The notes: generated by a model from the letters alone, not told the origin. DNA of 64,000 nt from Streptomyces varsoviensis (GCF_000718635.1 NZ_JOBF01000005.1:186001-250000), one strand, 5' to 3'. Shown: positions 40,371-49,557, counted from the stretch's first letter. Program-made: numbers and translations.

Positions 40371-41681
40371 TCACGCGTCCGGCCGTACGACCCCCAGCAC
40401 CGGCATCGAACCCGCCCCCGCCAGCGTCACCTGACGCCCCGGCCGCGGGGCGTGCACGATGGCGCCACCGCCCACGTACATACCGACATGGCTCGCGTCG
40501 CGGAAGTAAATGATGAGGTCGCCCGGCCGCATGTCGCGCGCGTCGACCTTGGGGAGCTGCCGCCACTGCTCCTGGGAGGTCCGCGGTATGGGGCGGCCGG
40601 CCGCGGCCCATGCTTTGAGGGTGAGGCCGGAGCAGTCGAAGGTGTTGGGGCCGACCGCTCCCCACACATAGTCCTTGCCGATTTGCGCCGTCGCGAACGC
40701 GACCGCCCGCTTGCCCTGGTCGCTCGTCGCGCCCCCGCCGCCCTTCGGCGCCGCCCCGGCGCTCAGCCACTTCTCCTGCGCCGCGTACGCCCGTTCCTCC
40801 TCCAACTGCCGCAGCCGGTCCCGCTCCTTCGCCGCCAGCCGCGATTCGAGGTCCTTGGCCGACCGGAGCCGCGCCTCGATCTTCTTCTTGGCGTCCTCCT
40901 TCTTCGCCCGCTCGTCCGCGAGCTTCTCCCACTGCTCGCTCGCCGCCTTCGCGTACCCGTCGAGCGCGGTCTGCGTGGCGGCCAGATCCGCGATGAGGCC
41001 GCGTGCCGCCTGCTGGCCCTTGTGGGCGAGGGCCGCGTTGTCGAGGAACTCCGCCGGGTCGCCGCCGAACAGCATCCGGGCCTCGGCCGGCAGCCCGCCG
41101 CTGCGGTACTGGGCGCGGGCCAGCGCCCCGGCCCGGTTCTTGAGCCCCGCCATCCGGTCCTGCGCGGCCACCACCGCCCGCGCGAGCTTCAGGATCGACC
41201 GCTCCTGCTCGCTCTGGCGCTCGCCCGCCGCGTTGTACGCGTCCGTGGCCGCCTCCGCCTCGCGGTAGAGCGAGTCGATCTCCTTACGCACCTCCTCCAG
41301 GCTCCGGGGGCGCGCACCGGGGTCCCCGGGGCGCGGCGCCGCCGGGGCCGCCGGGGCCGCGTGCGCGGTAACCGGCCAGGTCTGCGCCCCGGTCACGGAC
41401 GCGAGGAGGGCCGCGGCGACCACCGCCCCCCGAGCCACGACCCGCACACGCCCTGGCGCCCGTACGCGCGCCGCCGCCGGTACGTCCGCTGCCGCCCTTG
41501 CGCGTACGGCCGGCCGTACGCGCATTGCTGCCGGTACGCGCGCCGTCGCCCGTACGCGCACTGCCGCCCGTACGGGCGCCAAGGCCCGCCCCCCAGCCGC
41601 AGCCCCTCCCGGCGCCACGGCCCGTCCCCGATCCGTGGCCCGTACCCGACCGGCCCCGCGCCCGCCATCGACGTTCATCAC
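40371..41681 (-). CDS. NlpC/P60 endopeptidase with coiled coil and Arg-rich N-terminus
   Basis: The C-terminal NlpC/P60 domain has the catalytic NTFDCSGLTLKAW (Cys), RPGDLIIYFRDASHVGMYVGGG (His) and AIVHAPRPG. It is preceded by a long coiled coil (SLEEVRKEIDSLYREAEAATDAYNAAGER...LESRLAAKERDRLRQLEEER), the RipA-like layout of cell-wall D,L-endopeptidases. The hydrophobic signal segment (GAVVAAALLASVTGAQTWPVTAHA) begins only at about residue 80. It is preceded by an Arg/Ala/Val-rich stretch from CGTACGCGC repeats. GGAGG directly precedes GTG 41681/ATG 41678, so the extension is probably translated. Confidence 0.87.
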   Translation of the reverse strand: MMNVDGGRGAGRVRATDRGRAVAPGGAAAGGRALAPVRAAVRVRATARVPAAMRVRPAVRARAAADVPAAARVRAPGRVRVVARGAVVAAALLASVTGAQTWPVTAHAAPAAPAAPRPGDPGARPRSLEEVRKEIDSLYREAEAATDAYNAAGERQSEQERSILKLARAVVAAQDRMAGLKNRAGALARAQYRSGGLPAEARMLFGGDPAEFLDNAALAHKGQQAARGLIADLAATQTALDGYAKAASEQWEKLADERAKKEDAKKKIEARLRSAKDLESRLAAKERDRLRQLEEERAYAAQEKWLSAGAAPKGGGGATSDQGKRAVAFATAQIGKDYVWGAVGPNTFDCSGLTLKAWAAAGRPIPRTSQEQWRQLPKVDARDMRPGDLIIYFRDASHVGMYVGGGAIVHAPRPGRQVTLAGAGSMPVLGVVRPDA

Positions 41682-42033
41682 CCGTCAGCCTCCGCTTCGC
41701 GCAGCCCATACCTGACGTGCCGTCACATAGGCTCGGATGGTGCCACGCCGCCCCGCGATACAACAGAGAGCGGCCCGTATTCGCACAGCCTTCCGCCGCG
41801 GCGCCCGCGCCGCTGCCGCCCTTTCCGTGCGGCCCGGCGGCCCCGCGACCAGTGCCCATGTCCCCGCGCCATCCGGCGCCCCCGCAGCGACCGTTCAGGC
41901 CCCCACGCCGACCACCCACGCCCCCGCGGCGCCCACCCAGGCACCCCGCGGCAACCGCCCCCACCCCCGCGCCCGCCCCCCTACGCGCCCCGGAGCCGCC
42001 CCCGCCCGGCAGGCCACCACACTGACGGCCGAG
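41682..42033. other. gene-free upstream region of pstS, left part
   Basis: A 173-codon frame spans this stretch on the plus strand, but it is Ala/Pro/Arg-rich, has no ribosome binding site and runs into the pstS start region. I see no gene. The segment separates the divergent NlpC/P60 and pstS genes and precedes the PHO box. Confidence 0.6.
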
Positions 42034-42077
42034 GTTCACCCCCCGTTCACCCACCCCCATCGACCACTTCACCTGTT
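42034..42077 (+). promoter_or_regulatory. PHO box (PhoP-binding direct repeats)
   Basis: Four 11-bp direct repeat units follow one another: GTTCACCCCCC (42034), GTTCACCCACC (42045), a degenerate third (42056) and CTTCACCTGTT (42067). The GTTCACC-N4 unit is the established Streptomyces PhoP-binding sequence. It lies 175 nt before the pstS start codon, so the operon is expected to be induced by phosphate starvation through PhoR-PhoP. Confidence 0.92.
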
Positions 42078-42251
42078 CTGCCTAATTTCGGCCGTACACC
42101 GTGCGAGTCGGACCGTCCGAGGCCCGCGTCGCCCAGCAGAACTCCATAGCTGGACCCCGTGCTGGACAGCCAGGCTGAACAGCGCAGACTCCCGTTCGAC
42201 AACCTCTTCGCACGCCGCCCGAGCGGCGGCTACCGGAAGGAACCCCCGAAA

Positions 42252-43379
42252 GTGAAGCTTCAGCGCAAGAACCGGCTCCGCGCCGCCGCCTTTGGCGTCC
42301 TCGCCGTCTCCGGCGCCTTGGTCCTGACGGCGTGCGGCTCGGACGACAACAGCGGCGACGGCGGGGGCTCCGCCTCCAGCAAGGCCGCGGGCAACATCAA
42401 GTGCGAGGGCAAGGGCGACCTGCTCGCCTCCGGCTCCACCGCGCAGAAGAACGCCATGGACCTGTGGACGAAGAACTTCATGGCGGCCTGTCCCGACATC
42501 AAGATCAACTACAAGGGGACCGGTTCCGGCGCGGGCGTCCAGGAGTTCCTCCAGGGCAAGACCGCCTTCGCGGGCTCCGACTCGGCGCTCAAGCCCGAGG
42601 AGGTCACGAAGTCCAAGGGCGTCCTCAAGGGCGGCCAGGGCATCAACCTCCCGATGGTCGGCGGCCCCATCGCGATCGGCTACAAGGTGCCCGGCGTGAA
42701 GGACCTCGTCCTCGACGCCGACACCCTCGCGAAGATCTTCGACGGCAAGATCTCCAAGTGGAACGATCCTGCGATCGCGAAGCTCAACAAGGACGCGAAG
42801 CTCCCGGACCTGAAGATCCAGGCGTTCCACCGCTCCGACGAGTCGGGCACGACGGACAACTTCACCAAGTACCTCAAGGCCGCCGCGCCCAAGTCCTGGC
42901 CGTACGAGCCCGCCAAGGCGTGGGCCGCGAAGGGCGGGCAGTCCGCGGACGGCTCCGCCGGCGTGTCCTCGCAGGTGAAGCAGAACGACGGCGCCATCTC
43001 GTACTTCGAGCTGTCCTACGCCACCGCCAACAGCATCGACACGGTGAAGATCGACACCGGCGCCGCCGCCCCGGTCGCCGCCACCTCCGACAACGCGTCC
43101 AAGGCCATCGCCGACGCGAAGGTCGTCGGCTCCGGCAAGGACCTCGCCCTCAAGCTGAACTACGCCACCAAGGCCGAGGGCGCCTACCCGATCACCCTGG
43201 TCACGTACGAGGTCCTCGGCGACAAGGGCAACAAGGCCGACACCCTTGCCGCCACCAAGTCCTTCCTGACCTACGTCTCCTCCGAGGCCGGCCAGGCCGG
43301 TCTCAAGGAGCTCGGCTACGCCCCGCTGCCCGCCGAGATCGCCGCCAAGGTCCGCGAGAGCGTCGCCTCCCTCTCCTGA
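42252..43379 (+). CDS. pstS: PstS phosphate-binding lipoprotein
   Basis: A 375-residue lipoprotein: signal RLRAAAFGVLAVSGALVLTAC with lipobox LTAC, then phosphate-binding motifs ASGSTAQKNAM, YKGTGSGAGVQEFLQGKTAFAGSD, HRSDESGTTDNFTKYL and GAISYFELSYA. It captures phosphate outside the membrane for PstCAB. The GTG start at 42252 is preceded by GGAAGGAA; an upstream frame from 42159 is part of the leader. It heads the operon behind a PHO box. Three hairpin-like repeats follow the stop and may raise its expression over pstC. Confidence 0.96.
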   Translation: MKLQRKNRLRAAAFGVLAVSGALVLTACGSDDNSGDGGGSASSKAAGNIKCEGKGDLLASGSTAQKNAMDLWTKNFMAACPDIKINYKGTGSGAGVQEFLQGKTAFAGSDSALKPEEVTKSKGVLKGGQGINLPMVGGPIAIGYKVPGVKDLVLDADTLAKIFDGKISKWNDPAIAKLNKDAKLPDLKIQAFHRSDESGTTDNFTKYLKAAAPKSWPYEPAKAWAAKGGQSADGSAGVSSQVKQNDGAISYFELSYATANSIDTVKIDTGAAAPVAATSDNASKAIADAKVVGSGKDLALKLNYATKAEGAYPITLVTYEVLGDKGNKADTLAATKSFLTYVSSEAGQAGLKELGYAPLPAEIAAKVRESVASLS

Positions 43380-43407
43380 TCCGCGTGCGGCCGGGCCCCG
43401 AACGGGC

Positions 43408-43510
43408 CTCCCAGGGGCCTCCGAGAGGAGCACCTCGGGCCAGGGGTCTCCGAGAGAAGCCCCTCGGGCCAGGGCCCTCCGCGAGGAGCCCCCTCGGGCC
43501 CGGCCGCACC
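43408..43510 (+). repeat. three hairpin-forming repeats between pstS and pstC
   Basis: Three units of about 30 bp (CTCCGAGAGGAGCACCTCGG and close variants) lie in the 190-nt pstS-pstC gap. Each can fold with CCGAG/CTCGG pairing, and the conserved CTCGGGCC end pairs with GGCC upstream. Such intercistronic hairpins are typical of RNA-stabilising or partial-termination signals that let the binding protein exceed the permease; that role is inferred. Confidence 0.75.
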
Positions 43511-43569
43511 ATCCGGTGCACCGCCGCGCCAGGAGCCGGGCCGCCCGGCTCCGCAGACCGGAGAAACCC

Positions 43570-44538
43570 ATGGACATATCACCGACCTCAGCGACCAGCC
43601 CCCCACCCCGACCGACCAGGGCCGCCACCCGCGCCGGTGACCGGATCTTCCTCGCGCTCTCCCGCGGCTCCGGCGTCCTGCTCCTGGTGATCATGGCCGC
43701 GATCGCGGTCTTCCTCACCGTCCGCGCGGCCAACGCGATCTCCGAGGACGAGGGGAACTTCCTCACCACCTTCGCCTGGGACCCCAACTCCGCGCACCCG
43801 ACCTTCGGCATCGCGGTCCTCGCCTTCGGCACCGTCGTCAGCTCGGTCATCGCGATGGCCATCGCCGTGCCGATCGCGGTCGGCATCGCGCTCTTCGTCT
43901 CGCACTACGCGCCGCGCCGCCTCGCGAGCCCGCTGGCCTTCGTCATCGACCTGCTGGCCGCCGTCCCGTCGATCGTCTACGGCCTGTGGGGTGCCCTGTT
44001 CCTCGTCCCCCACCTCAGCGGCGTCTATAGCTGGCTCGACGACTACTTCGGCTGGACCGGCGTCTTCTCCTACTCCGGCGGCCCGTCCCGGTCGATCTTC
44101 ACCATCTCCATCCTGCTCGCGATCATGATCCTGCCGATCGTCACCAGCGTCAGCCGCGAGGTCTTCCTCCAGGCCCCGAAGACGCAGGAGGAGGCCGCGC
44201 TCGCGCTCGGCGCCACCCGCTGGGAAGTCATCCGGATGTCGGTCCTCCCCTTCGGCCGCTCCGGCGTCATCAGCGCCTCGATGCTCGGCCTCGGCCGCGC
44301 GCTCGGCGAGACGATGGCCGTCGCCACCGTGCTCTCCCCCGGCTTCGTGATCAACGCCAGCCTGCTGGAGCCCGGCGGCGGCACCTTCGCACAGAACATC
44401 GCCAGCAGCTTCAAGGAATCCGGTGAGCTGGGCAAGGACGCGCTGATCGCCTCCGGCCTGGTCCTGTTCGCACTGACCCTGCTGGTCAACGGCGCGGCCC
44501 GGATGATCATCTCGCGTCGCAAGGAGTACACGGCATGA
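43570..44538 (+). CDS. pstC: PstC phosphate ABC permease
   Basis: A 322-residue permease with six membrane segments. It includes the PstC hallmark LLAAVPSIVYGLWGALFLVP and the EAA coupling loop EEAALALGATRWEVIRMSVLPFGRSGVISASMLGLGRALGETMAV. It forms the phosphate channel with PstA. GGAGAAACCC precedes the ATG at 43570. Its last codons overlap the pstA start by 4 nt (ATGA). Confidence 0.96.
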   Translation: MDISPTSATSPPPRPTRAATRAGDRIFLALSRGSGVLLLVIMAAIAVFLTVRAANAISEDEGNFLTTFAWDPNSAHPTFGIAVLAFGTVVSSVIAMAIAVPIAVGIALFVSHYAPRRLASPLAFVIDLLAAVPSIVYGLWGALFLVPHLSGVYSWLDDYFGWTGVFSYSGGPSRSIFTISILLAIMILPIVTSVSREVFLQAPKTQEEAALALGATRWEVIRMSVLPFGRSGVISASMLGLGRALGETMAVATVLSPGFVINASLLEPGGGTFAQNIASSFKESGELGKDALIASGLVLFALTLLVNGAARMIISRRKEYTA

Positions 44539-45617
44539 GTGACGTGATCGTGGACCGGCCGACGGTCTCCGACAGCGCCCCGCTCCCCCCGGCCGGCCTG
44601 CACCGCCCGCGGCTCCCCCGCTGGGCCCCGGCCGTCGTCGCGGCCCTCGCCGTCGCCGCCGGCGTCGGGATCGGCCTCGGCGCCGGACTCAGCAGCCGCG
44701 CCCAGTGGGGCCTGATCGCCGCGATCCTCTTCGTGGCCGTCATGTACGCGGCCGCGGCCCGCGTCGAGGGCCTGCGCCAGGCCAAGGACCGCCTCGCCAC
44801 CAGCCTGGTGTGGGTCTGCTTCCTGCTCGCCGTCGTCCCGCTCGTCTCCCTGCTCTGGGAGACCATCGCGCGCGGCATCAAGGTCCTCGACGGCGCCTTC
44901 CTCTCCCACTCCATGGCCGGCGTGCTCACCATCCAGCCCGGCGGCGGCGTCTACCACGCGATCATCGGCACCCTGGAACAGGTCGGCATCGCCACCGCCA
45001 TCGCGGCCCCGATCGGCCTGCTGACCGCCATCTACCTGGTGGAGTACGGGCGCGGCAGGCTCGCGAAGGTCGTCACGTTCTTCGTGGACGTCATGACCGG
45101 CATCCCCTCCATCGTGGCCGGCCTGTTCATCCTGAGCCTGTGGATCATCATGCTGGACTTCAGCTACTCCGGCTTCGCCGGATCGATGGCCCTGGCCATC
45201 CTGATGATGCCGGTCGTGGTCCGCTCCACCGAGGAGATGCTCAAGCTCGTACCGAACGAACTGCGCGAGGCGTCCCTGGCCCTCGGCGTGCCGAAGTGGC
45301 GCACCATCCTCAAGGTCGTGCTGCCCACCGCGATCGGCGGCATCACCACCGGACTGATGCTCGCCATCGCCCGTATCGCCGGCGAGTCCGCCCCGATCGT
45401 GCTGCTGGTCTTCGGCTCCCAGGTGATCAACAACGACCCCTTCGAGGGCGCCCAGTCCTCCCTGCCGTACTACATCTACGAGCAGTGGGCGAACGGCAAC
45501 GACGCCTCCTACGACCGCGCCTGGGCCGCCGCCCTCGTACTGATCGCCTTCGTCATGATCCTCAACCTGGTCGCACGCGCCATCGCGCGCTGGAAGGCCC
45601 CGAAGACCGGCCGCTGA
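44535..45617 (+). CDS. pstA: PstA phosphate ABC permease
   Basis: A 360-residue permease: two N-terminal membrane segments typical of actinobacterial PstA, then the six-segment core with [18 protein letters not shown] and the EAA loop [45 protein letters not shown]. It pairs with PstC. Its start overlaps the pstC stop, and pstB follows after 59 nt. Confidence 0.96.
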   Translation: MSDVIVDRPTVSDSAPLPPAGLHRPRLPRWAPAVVAALAVAAGVGIGLGAGLSSRAQWGLIAAILFVAVMYAAAARVEGLRQAKDRLATSLVWVCFLLAVVPLVSLLWETIARGIKVLDGAFLSHSMAGVLTIQPGGGVYHAIIGTLEQVGIATAIAAPIGLLTAIYLVEYGRGRLAKVVTFFVDVMTGIPSIVAGLFILSLWIIMLDFSYSGFAGSMALAILMMPVVVRSTEEMLKLVPNELREASLALGVPKWRTILKVVLPTAIGGITTGLMLAIARIAGESAPIVLLVFGSQVINNDPFEGAQSSLPYYIYEQWANGNDASYDRAWAAALVLIAFVMILNLVARAIARWKAPKTGR

Positions 45618-45676
45618 GGCCATCCCGAAACGCGGCTCCGCGCAGCGGGGCCGGTCGCAGAAAAGAAGTGATTCAC

Positions 45677-46453
45677 ATGGCCAAGCGCATCGACGTCGGC
45701 GGCCTCAACGCGTACTACGGCGGCCACAAGGCCATCGAGGACATCTCGATGACCGTCGAGCCCCGCTCGGTGACCGCCTTCATCGGCCCCTCCGGCTGCG
45801 GAAAATCGACCTTCCTGCGCACCCTGAACCGGATGCACGAGGTCACCCCCGGCGGGCGCGTCGAGGGCAAGGTCCTCCTCGACGACGAGGACCTGTACGG
45901 GCACGGGGTCGACCCCGTCTCCGTACGCCGCACCATCGGCATGGTCTTCCAGCGCCCCAATCCCTTCCCGACCATGTCCATCTACGACAACGTCGCAGCC
46001 GGCCTGCGCCTCAACGGCCGCGTCCGCAAGTCCGAGCTGGACACCATCGTCGAGAAGTCCCTCAAGGGCGCCAACCTCTGGAAAGAGGTCAAGGACCGCC
46101 TCAACAAGCCCGGCGCCGGCCTCTCCGGCGGCCAGCAGCAGCGGCTGTGCATCGCCCGCGCCATCGCCGTCGAACCCCAGGTCCTGCTCATGGACGAGCC
46201 CTGCTCCGCGCTCGACCCCATATCCACCCTCGCCATCGAGGACCTGATGGGCGACCTCAAGGAGCGCTTCACCATCGTCATCGTCACCCACAACATGCAG
46301 CAGGCCGCCCGCGTCTCCGACCGCACCGCCTTCTTCAACCTCGCCGGCGTCGGCCAGCCCGGCAAACTCGTCGAAATCGACGAGACCGCGCGCATCTTCT
46401 CCAACCCCTCGGTCCAAGCCACCGAGGACTACATCTCCGGCCGCTTCGGCTGA
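45677..46453 (+). CDS. pstB: PstB phosphate ABC ATPase
   Basis: A 258-residue ATPase: Walker [11 protein letters not shown]-loop [17 protein letters not shown], signature [14 protein letters not shown], Walker [16 protein letters not shown] and H-loop [13 protein letters not shown], all in the PstB-specific form. It drives PstCA. AAAAGAAGTG precedes the ATG. It is the last gene of pstSCAB and converges on pit across a repeat-rich spacer. Confidence 0.97.
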   Translation: MAKRIDVGGLNAYYGGHKAIEDISMTVEPRSVTAFIGPSGCGKSTFLRTLNRMHEVTPGGRVEGKVLLDDEDLYGHGVDPVSVRRTIGMVFQRPNPFPTMSIYDNVAAGLRLNGRVRKSELDTIVEKSLKGANLWKEVKDRLNKPGAGLSGGQQQRLCIARAIAVEPQVLLMDEPCSALDPISTLAIEDLMGDLKERFTIVIVTHNMQQAARVSDRTAFFNLAGVGQPGKLVEIDETARIFSNPSVQATEDYISGRFG

Positions 46454-46576
46454 CCGCCCCGCCCCCACACACGTCGAGCGGTGCTGCATGGCGGTGCCAC
46501 CGCAAGACGGGGCCCGCCCCTGCCCCGGGGCGGGCCCACCCCCACCACCCGGCCTGCGGCCGAAACTCACCCCCCG

Positions 46577-47045
46577 CCGGTCCAGCCCCTCGGGGGCCAC
46601 CCCCGCGAGCCAGGGGCGAGGACAGAGGCCGCTCGTTTCCAGCCCCTCGGGGGGGCGCCTCCCAGCGGTAGCTAGGGCAGCTTGAGACACAAACGCCATC
46701 CCCATTCAGCCCGCCAGGGGGCACCTCCATGCGATAGCTGGGGCAGCTTGAGGCACGGACGTCAGCCCTATCCAGCCCGTCAGGGGGCACCTCCCAGCGA
46801 TAGCTGGGGGAGTTTGAGGACCGGGGTCCGGGGCAGCGCCCCGAACGACCAACCCAGCCGCCGCCCAGGAACGAAACCCCTGGCCACCACAGCCCGTCAG
46901 GGGGCGCCTCCCAGCGATAGCTGGGACAGCTTGAGACACAAACGCCAGCCCTATCCAGCCCGTCAGGGGGCACCTCCCAGCGGTAGCTGGGGGAGTTTGA
47001 GGACCGGGGTCCGGGGCAGCGCCCCGCAAGTCCACCGGCCGTCAC
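46577..47045 (+). repeat. repeat and hairpin cluster between convergent pstB and pit
   Basis: Six copies of a unit of about 65 bp, headed CAGCCC(G/C)TCAGGGGG(C), begin near 46579, 46637, 46708, 46773, 46890 and 46956. Most contain the hairpin CCCAGCGATAGCTGGG and end GCTTGAG(A/G)CAC. Two copies continue into GTTTGAGGACCGGGGTCCGG plus the strong hairpin CGGGGCAGCGCCCCG (46829-46843 and 47012-47026). The GTTTGAGGACCGGGGTCCGG string is a common dispersed intergenic motif in Streptomyces. The cluster probably also terminates both transcripts. Confidence 0.85.
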
Positions 47046-47102
47046 CCGAAAACGAACCCCGCCCACCCAAACCCAGGGCCAGGGTCCGGGCCGGCGGCCC
47101 GG

Positions 47103-48101
47103 CTAGCCGAAGGCCAGGTTCACGACCCAATAGCTAAGGGCGGCCACCAGCGCCGCTGCTGGCATCGTGATGAACCACCCCATAATGATGTTCTTCGCGA
47201 CCCCCCACCGAACCGCCTTGACCCGCTTCGTCGCCCCCACACCCATAATCGCCGAAGTGATCACATGCGTAGTGGAGATCGGCGCGTGGAACATGAACGA
47301 CGCGGTGTACATGACCGAAGCCGCCGTCGTCTCCGCCGCGAACCCTTGCGGCGGGTCCAGTTCGATGATCCGGCGCCCCAGCGTCCGCATGATGCGCCAG
47401 CCGCCCGCGTACGTACCGAGCGAGAGCATCAGCGCGCAGACGATCTTGACCCAGACCGGAATGGGGTCGCCCTCGTCCTCGACGCCGCCGATGACCAGGG
47501 CCATCACCACGATGCCCATCGTCTTCTGGGCGTCCTGAAGACCATGGCCAAGCGCCATACCGGCCGCCGAGACGGTCTGCGCGATGCGGAAGCCGCGCTT
47601 GGCCTTGTGCGGGTTGGACCCCTTGAAGATCCACAGGATGACGACCATCACGAAGTAGCCGAGAACGAGCCCCACGACCGGTGACAGGAACATCGGGAGA
47701 ACGATCTTCTCCCAGACGCCCCACCAGTACACCGTGGAGGAGCCGGCCAGCGCCGCGCCCACCATTCCGCCGAAAAGCGCGTGGCTGGAAGACGACGGCA
47801 GGCCGAAATACCAGGTCGTCAGATTCCAGACAATCGCCCCGACCAGCGCGGCGAAGAGGATCATCATCCCCTGGCCGCCGGTCGGCGTGTCGATCAGTCC
47901 TTCGCTGACGGTCTTGGCGACCCCGCTGCCCAGAAAGGCGCCGGCGAGGTTCATCACCGCGGCCATCGCGAGGGCCGCGCGCGGGGTCAGCGCCCGCGTG
48001 GAGACCGAGGTCGCGATGGCGTTCGCGGAGTCGTGAAAGCCGTTCGTATACGTGAAGAAAAGCGCGACCCCGATGGTCACGACGAGGGCGAAGGTGTCCA
48101 C
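47103..48101 (-). CDS. pit: Pit-family low-affinity phosphate transporter
   Basis: A 332-residue PiT permease with duplicated signature regions: FTYTNGFHDSANAIATSVSTRALTPRAALAM and, in the second half, APISTTHVITSAIMGVGATKRVKAVRWGVAKNI. It also has LPSSSSHALFGGMVGA. It carries metal-phosphate with protons. It lies 6 nt after the DUF47 gene, forming the regular DUF47-pit pair. In S. coelicolor the corresponding gene, pitH1, lies near pst, from memory. Confidence 0.95.
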   Translation of the reverse strand: MDTFALVVTIGVALFFTYTNGFHDSANAIATSVSTRALTPRAALAMAAVMNLAGAFLGSGVAKTVSEGLIDTPTGGQGMMILFAALVGAIVWNLTTWYFGLPSSSSHALFGGMVGAALAGSSTVYWWGVWEKIVLPMFLSPVVGLVLGYFVMVVILWIFKGSNPHKAKRGFRIAQTVSAAGMALGHGLQDAQKTMGIVVMALVIGGVEDEGDPIPVWVKIVCALMLSLGTYAGGWRIMRTLGRRIIELDPPQGFAAETTAASVMYTASFMFHAPISTTHVITSAIMGVGATKRVKAVRWGVAKNIIMGWFITMPAAALVAALSYWVVNLAFG

Positions 48102-48107
48102 CGGAGG

Positions 48108-48728
48108 TCAGGACTCCTTGACCGCGATGGTCTCGACGGTATTGGCGACGTGCTCGAAAGCGTCCGCCGCCTCCTCCAGTACGTCGACGATCTGCTTGAG
48201 CTTGAGCACGTCCATGGCGTCGTACTTGCCGTTGAACAGGTGCGCCAGGAGCTTGCGGTGGATCTGGTCCGCCTGGTTCTCCAGCCGGTTGACCTCGATC
48301 CAGTACTCGGTGAGGTTGCTCATGGTGCGCAGATTCGGCATGGCCTCGGCGGTGAGTTCCGCCGCCCGCGCGAGCACCTCGATCTGCTGCTCCACGCCCT
48401 TCGGCAACTTGTCGACCTGATAGAGAACGACCAGGTCGACGGCCTCTTCCATGAAATCCATGATGTCGTCGAGGCTCGACGCGAGGGTGTAGATGTCCTC
48501 ACGGTCGAATGGCGTGATGAAAGAGGAGTTGAGCTGGTGGAAGATCGCGTGTGTCGCGTCGTCCCCGGCGTGCTCCGCTGCCCTCATCCGTTCGGCGATC
48601 TCGACCCGGGCGGAGGAATCCGCCCCGAGCAGTTCCATCAGGAGCTTCGAGCCCGTGACGATGTTGTCCGCGGAAGCGGAGAACATGTCGTAGAAGCTCG
48701 TCTCCCTGGGGGTCAGACGAAAGCGCAC
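48108..48728 (-). CDS. DUF47 (PhoU-like) Pit accessory protein
   Basis: A 206-residue all-helical protein: MRFRLTPRETSFYDMFSASADNIVTGSKLL, then AEHAGDDATHAIFHQLNSSFITPFDREDIYTLASSLDDIMDFMEEAVDLV with the conserved E-x3-D and DRED metal motifs, and a C-terminal LKQIVDVLEEAADAFEHVANTVETIAVK. DUF47 proteins resemble PhoU and modulate the Pit transporter encoded beside them. An inverted repeat CTTGATG-N10-CATCAAG (48763-48786) lies in its promoter region. Confidence 0.93.
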   Translation of the reverse strand: MRFRLTPRETSFYDMFSASADNIVTGSKLLMELLGADSSARVEIAERMRAAEHAGDDATHAIFHQLNSSFITPFDREDIYTLASSLDDIMDFMEEAVDLVVLYQVDKLPKGVEQQIEVLARAAELTAEAMPNLRTMSNLTEYWIEVNRLENQADQIHRKLLAHLFNGKYDAMDVLKLKQIVDVLEEAADAFEHVANTVETIAVKES

Positions 48729-48894
48729 TGGGGGTCCTCGGGGTGCAGCGGATTCGGTCGACTTGATGCTAGGCGCATCATCAAGCCACGGCTAACTGGC
48801 ATTCCATCAGTGTCGCCCATCGGGCAGAGTGCTCAGCAAGGGGTACCGCCCGGACGCTCCCGCCCCGGTGAAACGGGCAAAGTTCGGTATCATA

Positions 48895-48911
48895 TACCCG
48901 GTGGGGGTATG
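48895..48911. promoter_or_regulatory. CsoR operator
   Basis: ATACCC-GGTGG-GGGTAT is a 17-bp inverted repeat, 29 nt before the csoR start codon. It matches the known actinobacterial CsoR operator form (AT-TACCCNNNNNGGGTA). Binding by apo-CsoR would block csoR transcription; copper would relieve it. Confidence 0.88.
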
Positions 48912-48939
48912 AGGCCCATCCAGGACGACGGAGGACGCC

Positions 48940-49320
48940 ATGACGAGTACGGAAGCCGCGCTGAACGGCGCCCCCGACGCGCCCGCCCCGACCGACGCCA
49001 CCGCCGAGGCGCTCGCCACCGCCGACCATGACCGCGGGCCGCACGGCTACAGCCACCAGAAGGACCAGCACCGCAAGCGGCTGCGCCGGATCGAGGGCCA
49101 GATCCGCGGCCTCCAGCGCATGATCGACGAGGATGTCTACTGCATCGACATACTCACGCAGGTCTCCGCCAGCACCAAGGGGCTCCAGTCCTTCGCCCTC
49201 CAGCTCCTGGAGGAGCACCTGCGGCACTGCGTGGCGGACGCGGCCACGCGCGGCGGCGAGGAGATCGACGCCAAGGTGGCCGAGGCCACCGCCGCCATCG
49301 CCCGCCTGCTGCGCACCTGA
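48940..49320 (+). CDS. csoR: CsoR copper-sensing repressor
   Basis: A 126-residue CsoR/RcnR-family protein: HQKDQHRKRLRRIEGQIRGLQRMIDEDVYCIDILTQVSAST and LQLLEEHLRHCVADA. The Cu(I) ligands are Cys68, His93 and Cys97, with the same 25/4 spacing as Cys75/His100/Cys104 in S. lividans CsoR. The N-terminal 30 residues are an Ala/Pro/Asp-rich tail. It represses copper export genes elsewhere, and itself through the ATACCC palindrome. No copA/copZ is adjacent here. Confidence 0.95.
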   Translation: MTSTEAALNGAPDAPAPTDATAEALATADHDRGPHGYSHQKDQHRKRLRRIEGQIRGLQRMIDEDVYCIDILTQVSASTKGLQSFALQLLEEHLRHCVADAATRGGEEIDAKVAEATAAIARLLRT

Positions 49321-49338
49321 CCCCGCCGGGCCGGCCGG

Positions 49339-49430
49339 CCCCGGCCCGTACCGGCCGGACGCCACCTCTCCGTACGAGGCCACGCGCCCCGGCCCGTACC
49401 GGCCGGACGCCACCTCTCCGTACGAGGCCC
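49339..49430 (+). repeat. 43-bp direct repeat, two copies
   Basis: Two identical 43-bp copies (GGCCCGTACCGGCCGGACGC core) with a 48-bp period lie right after the csoR stop. A decayed 18-bp array (GCGCTCACCGTCGAAACC, three copies, 49478-49530) follows. Confidence 0.85.
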
Positions 49431-49557
49431 GCGAAGACCGCGGGAACCACGCGCCCCGGCCCGCCCGCCACCGAGAGCGCGCTCACCGTCGAAACCGCGC
49501 TCACCACCGAAAACGCGCTCGTCGCGGGAAGCCCGGCGGGGCCGGGCCGAGCTTCCG

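Noticed and set aside
41737..42255. A 173-codon frame upstream of pstS
   Set aside because: It is Ala/Pro-rich, crosses the PHO box and lacks a ribosome binding site; it is open only because of high GC.
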